A stretch of DNA of 11,337 nt from an uncultured Clostridia bacterium. GTDB lineage: Bacteria; Bacillota; Clostridia; Oscillospirales; CAG-272. The DNA is taken from positions 1-11,337 of the forward strand of contig CAJGCT010000050.1 in NCBI GenBank assembly GCA_904501985.1, written 5' to 3'. The notes beneath the pieces were generated by a model. That model worked only from the letters and a program-made list of their open reading frames with translations. It was not told the origin of the DNA and searched no databases. The translations under genes and the position numbers were made by a program. Shown here piece by piece: positions 6,515 through 11,337 of the stretch (positions are counted from its first letter, which is position 1; each line of letters starts with the position of its first letter).

Positions 6515-8264
6515 AAACATCCTCCACGATCTGACCGTTCGCATCAACATAGAAGCATTTTGTTCCGTAAACCTTACCGCCGTCAGTCATGTATGAGTCG
6601 AACGCAGTCTGGGTTTGACCGCCGGCATCATAGGCTTTTATACGAATGAAGTACTGACCTTCGGGAAGAACGTCAAATTCAACTGTGGGGATTTTCAGAT
6701 TTTCTTTTTTGAAGATCGGATCGGCAAATGTGTAATCCCGTGCCAGCTCAACCGTGTACGAAACAGCCTCGGCATCGAACGTGTACGATACTTCCCACTG
6801 CAGGCCGATCTTAGAGCCGCTTGGCTGCGGAACGCCGACGTAGAACGGCATAGGCTTGCCAAAGGAATCCTTGAATCTTTGGTAGTTATCTTTAATTTCA
6901 TCAACCAGTGCGGATGCGATAATATCATACTGTGACGCTGTGACCGGCATATAGAGAGCATCACGTCCGATGTAAACCAGCGGCTTCAGAAGGCTTGCGT
7001 AAGCTTTTGCATATTCCTCCACACGTCCGTCACAGAGTTTGGCATAAATATCATCCACAGCTGCGGTGAGTGCCCCACGGAACGTTTCCGATTTCAGACA
7101 TCTTTGGAATAACACGTTGCCCCAATAGTTACTCACGCCGGACTCCCATTCGGTATAGTCGTTTCGCCCGAGAAGCTCGTATTCCGTCCGTTTGAAGGAG
7201 CCGTCAAGGTCCCAGGAGAGTATATACCAACGATTATCGTTCTGTGCGCTGTACATATAGAAGTTTCGGCTCTGCGTGTCAACATTTCCGACAAGCAGCT
7301 GAAATGCCATCCAATATGCCACGTTTTCGATGTCAAAATCCTCTTCGAGTATGGTTTCTATCGGGATTGAATAGTCATTTATTCGCTCAAGCAAACGTAT
7401 AAGCTTTGTGTGATCGTCATCGCCCTTAATTTCAAGTATTTCTTCGAATTTTGCAACATCGTATCTCGGATCGTCCTTTGTAACTATCGTGTCCTCATAA
7501 CGGTAAAACTCGCAGAAGTTGATTTTGTAAAGATGCCCTCTCTTATCAAGTCCGTGACGCTCGAGAGCAGTCTTGTTAAGCTGTTCAACCTGCGTATAGA
7601 TTCCGTAATCCTCGAATTTCGCATCCTCGCCCGATGTCAGATCCTTGACGTAAAGGCGTACAAAGGTTGTGCGAAGACTCATCAGCTCGTCGATATCCGA
7701 GAGAAGGTCAAATCCGAGCTTGTTGCGAAAGCGAAGACCGTCGCCCTGATGCTTGTTGAGTGCTATTGTCTGCTGCCCACGCCAGTCACCCTTGTTGTCT
7801 TTGATGCTGATTTTATAGTTTTTCTGCACGTTTCGGCTGGAAGACTGACCGCGTATCTGCACCGTGCAGTTGGGTGCGACCTGACCGTAGCCAAGCTCAC
7901 CTGGAATCAGTCCGTTTTCGTCGCCCACCTGAATCAGCCCGGCTATTTTATACCGCTCCACGCCCATTTCTTCATAATCGTAAGCGGAATAGGTATTTAT
8001 TTCCTCCCATGTGTGATCGGTATTCTCGGCGGAATTGCCCATGGAAACAGTGAGATACATCGTTACAATTTCGGTATTGTTCTGCTGTTCATAAAGCAGA
8101 TCTTTATCGCGTATGTGAATGTTTTCTTCTGTCTGTATTTCCGATTTGGAAATAGTCGTGCCGAGGTTTGAATTTGCGGCTGAATCAAATGTATCATCGC
8201 ATCCGGGCATACACATGATAGCTGCCAAAAGCAAGCCTGCGGCGGATAAAATCTTTTTCCTCAT
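6501..8264 (-). CDS. CotH-type kinase lipoprotein with C-terminal FN3-like domain
   Basis: A 587-residue surface protein. The N-terminus (MRKKILSAAGLLLAAIMCMPGC) is a lipoprotein signal with C22 as the likely lipidated cysteine; the -3 Met makes the lipobox imperfect. Residues about 65-450 are a CotH domain, an atypical protein kinase fold. It has NYKISIKDN (149-157), KLGFDLLSD (182-190), the catalytic-loop motif GNVDTQSRNFYMY (326-338, D329 and N334) and the metal-binding WDLDGSF (351-357, D352 and D354). Residues about 474-575 look like one fibronectin-III-type beta domain (LQWEVSY, YFIRIKAYD). CotH of Bacillus phosphorylates a spore coat protein; here the signal peptide places the enzyme outside the membrane. 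The ATG overlaps the pelG stop (ATGA), with GGAGG upstream. The substrate is unknown: a cell-surface protein, the polysaccharide, or a sugar carrier. No spore genes are nearby. Confidence 0.88.
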   Translation of the reverse strand: MRKKILSAAGLLLAAIMCMPGCDDTFDSAANSNLGTTISKSEIQTEENIHIRDKDLLYEQQNNTEIVTMYLTVSMGNSAENTDHTWEEINTYSAYDYEEMGVERYKIAGLIQVGDENGLIPGELGYGQVAPNCTVQIRGQSSSRNVQKNYKISIKDNKGDWRGQQTIALNKHQGDGLRFRNKLGFDLLSDIDELMSLRTTFVRLYVKDLTSGEDAKFEDYGIYTQVEQLNKTALERHGLDKRGHLYKINFCEFYRYEDTIVTKDDPRYDVAKFEEILEIKGDDDHTKLIRLLERINDYSIPIETILEEDFDIENVAYWMAFQLLVGNVDTQSRNFYMYSAQNDNRWYILSWDLDGSFKRTEYELLGRNDYTEWESGVSNYWGNVLFQRCLKSETFRGALTAAVDDIYAKLCDGRVEEYAKAYASLLKPLVYIGRDALYMPVTASQYDIIASALVDEIKDNYQRFKDSFGKPMPFYVGVPQPSGSKIGLQWEVSYTFDAEAVSYTVELARDYTFADPIFKKENLKIPTVEFDVLPEGQYFIRIKAYDAGGQTQTAFDSYMTDGGKVYGTKCFYVDANGQIVEDVYVED

Positions 8265-9718
8265 TTTTTTGTTTCCTCCAGCTTATCACTAAGAAATACT
8301 CCGAGTCTTGTAAACATTCCGGAGCGGTCCTCTGATACAAGCGGCTGAACCGACAGAATATAGTACGGAAGCCGTTTTGTAAAATAATCAAGCCTCACGG
8401 CGCATACGACGGCAAATATCATAGCGGCAATCAAAAAGCCGAAGCCGTAGTAGATACTCGAAAACAACAGCGATAACAGCGTTAAGCCAACCGTTGCAGC
8501 AGCAAATACTGCCGTTGTGATAAGAGCACCCTTGTAATCCGTGAAATAGAGTAGTATCAACATAAGCATATTTCCGATGGCATAAACGCCGTATCCCACA
8601 CAAAGAGTACGGAAATATCCACGCATGACCTCGTTAAATCCCAGCGGAAGCAGATCGAGAAGATATCCGCCCAGTGCAATAACGGCTGCGGTGAACAAAA
8701 GCTGTTTGAGCGCGGTGTAGAACAGCTCGGTTTTTAGTGTTCCGATCATTTCCTTTTCGGCTTGCTTTATGTTGTCGATGGTGCCCTTGTCGTTATAAAG
8801 GCTGTAATGATTGCGGTATTTGGGGTAAAAGTTTACTTCTACCGACACTACGAAATTGACGGTAGTCATAAGTGCGGTCATGAACGCAAGCAGTGCCGGC
8901 ACATCATGCCACGGAGCACCGTAGAAAAGTCCGTGTACCTGTACACCGATGTCCGAAAACCACATTATCACAAGATGCGAAAACATACCGATGTTCATAA
9001 AAAATCCCGAAAGTGCCAGAGGCAAAAACGCATCTATCCACCGCATAAACGTGAAAGCTCCCAGTTTTGTATGGGGGAAATAGCGGTGAAGCAGAATAAC
9101 GTCCCATATAAGCATAACTCCGTATCCGACACTCACCGAGAACAGAAGCGATTCGATAACGGGAAGCTTCAGCCACAAGAGAAATGCACCGAGGAGTATG
9201 CTAACAGCAACGGAAGTAAGAAATGACAGGAATATTCCCTTGTAGTCCTTGATCGCCGACAGAAAGCTCATAGCGTTCCATACGATAATAAGCTCACCAA
9301 AAAGTGTAAAGCAGAGTATTCCCTGAAGAAGCGTTGCTCCTGAAAAAACGAGAAAAACACCGTACAGAATACTGCCTACTGCCAACATAATAACAGTAGA
9401 ACCCCAAAATGCGGGAAGCACCGCCTCTTTTTTCTCTTCAAAGAGCATATCCGCCACGTATCTTGTTACCACCATTGAAAAGAATGAGGATACCGTGACC
9501 GACGCGAGGAGAGTGTATGTTATCATGCATATAAGCAGCTCCCTGGTGTGTAGTCCGACCTCAAAAATGCTGCAGAGTGCCATTATGCCAAGAAGCAGCA
9601 AAACTCCGAGAAGCATAGGTCCTGTGCAGATCACCGCCGCGTAACCGTATGCCTTGGCGGAATTCAGCACGCCTTTTTTAGCAAAAAGCTTTTTTAATTC
9701 GAAGCCAATTCCGGCCAT
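8261..9718 (-). CDS. pelG: PelG, Pel polysaccharide membrane transporter subunit
   Basis: A 485-residue polytopic membrane protein of the PelG family, related to the MATE/MOP flippase superfamily. About twelve membrane segments can be counted, starting with GYAAVICTGPMLLG (25-38) and ending near IYYGFGFLIAAMIFAVV; the largest loop is about 211-225 plus a charged stretch near 295-335 (KYRNHYSLYNDKGTIDNIKQ). The N-terminal MAGIGFELKKLF is typical of PelG. Known PelG forms an inner-membrane complex with PelD and PelE that moves the polymer made by PelF out of the cell. The ATG at 9718 has GAGGTGG upstream. The gene overlaps the pelF end by 25 bases and its stop overlaps the CotH start by 4 bases, so the three should be translated in a fixed ratio. 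Confidence 0.93.
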   Translation of the reverse strand: MAGIGFELKKLFAKKGVLNSAKAYGYAAVICTGPMLLGVLLLLGIMALCSIFEVGLHTRELLICMITYTLLASVTVSSFFSMVVTRYVADMLFEEKKEAVLPAFWGSTVIMLAVGSILYGVFLVFSGATLLQGILCFTLFGELIIVWNAMSFLSAIKDYKGIFLSFLTSVAVSILLGAFLLWLKLPVIESLLFSVSVGYGVMLIWDVILLHRYFPHTKLGAFTFMRWIDAFLPLALSGFFMNIGMFSHLVIMWFSDIGVQVHGLFYGAPWHDVPALLAFMTALMTTVNFVVSVEVNFYPKYRNHYSLYNDKGTIDNIKQAEKEMIGTLKTELFYTALKQLLFTAAVIALGGYLLDLLPLGFNEVMRGYFRTLCVGYGVYAIGNMLMLILLYFTDYKGALITTAVFAAATVGLTLLSLLFSSIYYGFGFLIAAMIFAVVCAVRLDYFTKRLPYYILSVQPLVSEDRSGMFTRLGVFLSDKLEETKK

Positions 9719-11124
9719 TCCTTTTCCACCTCTTTGTAAAGATCACGGTATTTCGTGAGCATAATAATATACCTGAAATTTTCGTATACACGCTTCTGAC
9801 CAATCTCGCCCATCTTAAGACGAAGCTCTCTTGATTCACAAAGCGGCTCCATGGCGTCAGCAAGCTTTGAACGTTGCATAGGAGGAGCGAAATATCCCGC
9901 CTTGCCCAGCATGTCCCCGGGCTTGCCGTTAAGAAGCTCGCTGCAGCAGCCAACATCCGTTGTTACCGCAGGACGTCTTGCGGCAAAGGATTCGAGCACT
10001 GACAGGGGTTGTCCCTCGGAAATGCTTGTAAGCAGAGTGAAGTCAAGCTTCTCAAAATATTCGATAATGTTAACTCGTCCCGTGAAAATGATTTTATCTT
10101 CAAGTCCGAGCTGTTTTGTGAGCGCATAGCATTCGTCAGCGTATTCTTCGTCGTCAACGCCACCCATGATGTGAAGGCGCACGTTGTCACGTCTGGCACA
10201 AAGCTCGAAGAATGCGTATATCATGGTTTTGATATCCTTGATCGGCGCAAGACGTACGACCGCACCGATATCAACAATTCCGTCATCCTCCTTGAGAGGA
10301 ATATCGCAGAGTTTCTCGTAACTGATGCCGTTTTCGATAACCTTGCATTTCGTGGCATCGCATCCCATATCGATCTGCGTGTGCATGGCACGGGTGAAAA
10401 GAGATGTTACGCGAAACGCACGCTCGTATGTAAGATCGGAGAGCATATAGAAGAAATCTATCCAGTGAGGCTTAAATGCTCTTGCTACCCACTTCGCACG
10501 GATGATCTCCTCTTCCCTCTCTCTTGTGTATATGCCGTGCTCGGTGAGGAGCATGGGCTTTTTGGTAATGTAAGCCGCCATTGAGGCGAGAAGTCCTCCG
10601 TATCCCGTGCAGATGGCATGATAACAGTCCGCCTGTGGGATTTTCGAGCCCATAAGATAAAGCACGGGCAGAAGACGTGAGCGCACGGAATGGAATGTAT
10701 CCGAAAAAGCTGTAAAAGGAAACTCCTTTCGGCAGGTTTCGGTAAGGGTTTCAAGAAAGCTCTCGCTTTTCAGATACGACATAGGATTGATGCGTCGTAC
10801 CTGATACATCTCAAAAAGCAAATCCCAGTTTGGTTTGTCGGAGGATACAAGACGTCTGAGTGCTTCCTTTTCATCGTCTGTGAAGTGATGATTGAATATG
10901 CCCGTATCTTTAACACGCAGCGCATCATCGAGAAACACCTGCTCTACCTCTACTACATTATCGGGCAAGGTGTAGACAAACTTGTCCCTATCCTCGGCTT
11001 TCGCGCCGATAACCCACAGCACAAACTCATGCTCGGGCATTTCGTTTATGTATTGATGCATCCAAGTGGAAACGCCGCCGTTGATAAACGGATAGCAGCC
11101 TTCCAAAACCAAACAGATCCTCAC
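9694..11124 (-). CDS. pelF: PelF, GT4 glycosyltransferase that polymerises Pel
   Basis: A 476-residue cytoplasmic GT-B glycosyltransferase of family GT4. The N-terminal half (MRICLVLEGCYPFINGGVST, HQYI, ending about 280) carries the PelF-specific region often called DUF3492. The C-terminal Rossmann half (about 285-460) has VVRLAPIKDIKT (289-300) for phosphate binding and the EX7E signature SEGQPLSVLE (369-378, E370 and E378) for the nucleotide sugar. PelF builds the Pel chain, a cationic amino-sugar polymer, from a UDP-sugar; the exact donor here cannot be read from sequence. The start is GTG at 11124, with AGGAG (11131-11135) 6 bases upstream that overlaps the TAG stop of the gene before. 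Its length is slightly below that of Pseudomonas PelF (about 507). It is followed by pelG, as in all known pel operons. Confidence 0.95.
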   Translation of the reverse strand: MRICLVLEGCYPFINGGVSTWMHQYINEMPEHEFVLWVIGAKAEDRDKFVYTLPDNVVEVEQVFLDDALRVKDTGIFNHHFTDDEKEALRRLVSSDKPNWDLLFEMYQVRRINPMSYLKSESFLETLTETCRKEFPFTAFSDTFHSVRSRLLPVLYLMGSKIPQADCYHAICTGYGGLLASMAAYITKKPMLLTEHGIYTREREEEIIRAKWVARAFKPHWIDFFYMLSDLTYERAFRVTSLFTRAMHTQIDMGCDATKCKVIENGISYEKLCDIPLKEDDGIVDIGAVVRLAPIKDIKTMIYAFFELCARRDNVRLHIMGGVDDEEYADECYALTKQLGLEDKIIFTGRVNIIEYFEKLDFTLLTSISEGQPLSVLESFAARRPAVTTDVGCCSELLNGKPGDMLGKAGYFAPPMQRSKLADAMEPLCESRELRLKMGEIGQKRVYENFRYIIMLTKYRDLYKEVEKEWPELASN

Positions 11125-11133
11125 AGCTTACTC

Positions 11134-11337
11134 CTATTTAAGTGTAATGTCAACGGTATCCGCTGTTGCACGAAGCAGATAAAGTCCACCCGTCAGATGG
11201 GTGAGCTCACCACCGGTAACACCTTCAGGTGATTTTTCGTTAAATCGGACGAGAAACTGTGCCTCGTCGCAGAAATTGCCAATAGTTATTTTCACGCCGC
11301 TTTCGGTATACTCCGTTTTCGGCACCACTGCCGCAAA
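11134..11337 (-). CDS. C-terminal end of an unidentified Pel-operon protein (possibly DUF2194)
   Basis: Only the last 67 residues are in the window, with a TAG stop at 11134-11136; the frame is open to the edge. A GTG at 11328 could be misread as a start, but the open frame and the lack of a ribosome binding site argue for a larger protein. The visible part is all beta in character (VKITIGNF, QFLVRFNE, GLYLLRATADTVDITLK) and looks like a small accessory beta-sandwich. In Clostridia the gene before pelF often encodes a DUF2194 or polysaccharide-deacetylase/PelA-like protein, which would fit a C-terminal beta domain. This naming rests on position, not on a motif. It ends 9 bases before pelF and shares its operon. 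Confidence 0.6.
   Translation of the reverse strand, partial: FAAVVPKTEYTESGVKITIGNFCDEAQFLVRFNEKSPEGVTGGELTHLTGGLYLLRATADTVDITLK

Noticed and set aside
7410..8171. 253-residue plus-strand reading frame
   Set aside because: Antisense shadow of the CotH gene, whose catalytic motifs are clear on the minus strand. It has no start signals.

Overview
The window looks like a stretch of a low-to-moderate GC Gram-positive anaerobe of class Clostridia (Bacillota), probably of the Ruminococcaceae/Oscillospiraceae type. The evidence is strong GGAGG ribosome binding sites, TATAAT/TTG promoters, a Pel locus of the Gram-positive kind, and a CotH/VTC/DUF4956 set that is common in gut and rumen Clostridia. 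This placement is inference from gene content, not from a marker gene.

The left part (1-1365) looks accessory. A partial XRE-type regulator with a zinc ribbon (minus strand) and a small Phd/YefM-like antitoxin with no visible toxin (plus strand) diverge from a 205-base spacer that carries one good promoter in each direction. After the antitoxin comes a 325-base gene-free stretch. It holds a long hairpin, a cluster of TGACCA direct repeats, a second tandem repeat, and the 3' part of a tRNA (T-arm, acceptor strand, CCA) with no matching 5' half. I read this as the end of an integrative element: a tRNA-derived attachment core with arm-type repeats about 130-165 bases away. A bidirectional hairpin terminator follows directly.

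The right part (1428-11337) is one minus-strand operon of at least eight genes. Transcription order is: an unidentified upstream protein (only its C-terminus is in the window), pelF (GT4 glycosyltransferase), pelG (polytopic membrane protein), a CotH-type lipoprotein kinase with a C-terminal fibronectin-III-like domain, a VTC-domain protein (polyphosphate polymerase family), a DUF4956 membrane protein, a PAS/degenerate-GGDEF/EAL/PAS protein, and a membrane-anchored Cache-HAMP-GGDEF protein. Genes overlap or lie within 40 bases of each other, and the terminator at 1368-1405 ends the operon.

PelF and PelG should polymerise and export a Pel-like amino-sugar polysaccharide. The two terminal genes should make (GGDEF) and break (EAL) cyclic di-GMP, the known activator of Pel synthesis through PelD. 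PelD itself is not in the window and would be expected upstream. The middle triplet CotH-VTC-DUF4956 has no established role in Pel synthesis. Its tight embedding between the polymer machinery and the c-di-GMP enzymes is the most interesting feature here, and suggests a phosphate- or polyphosphate-linked step at the cell surface.
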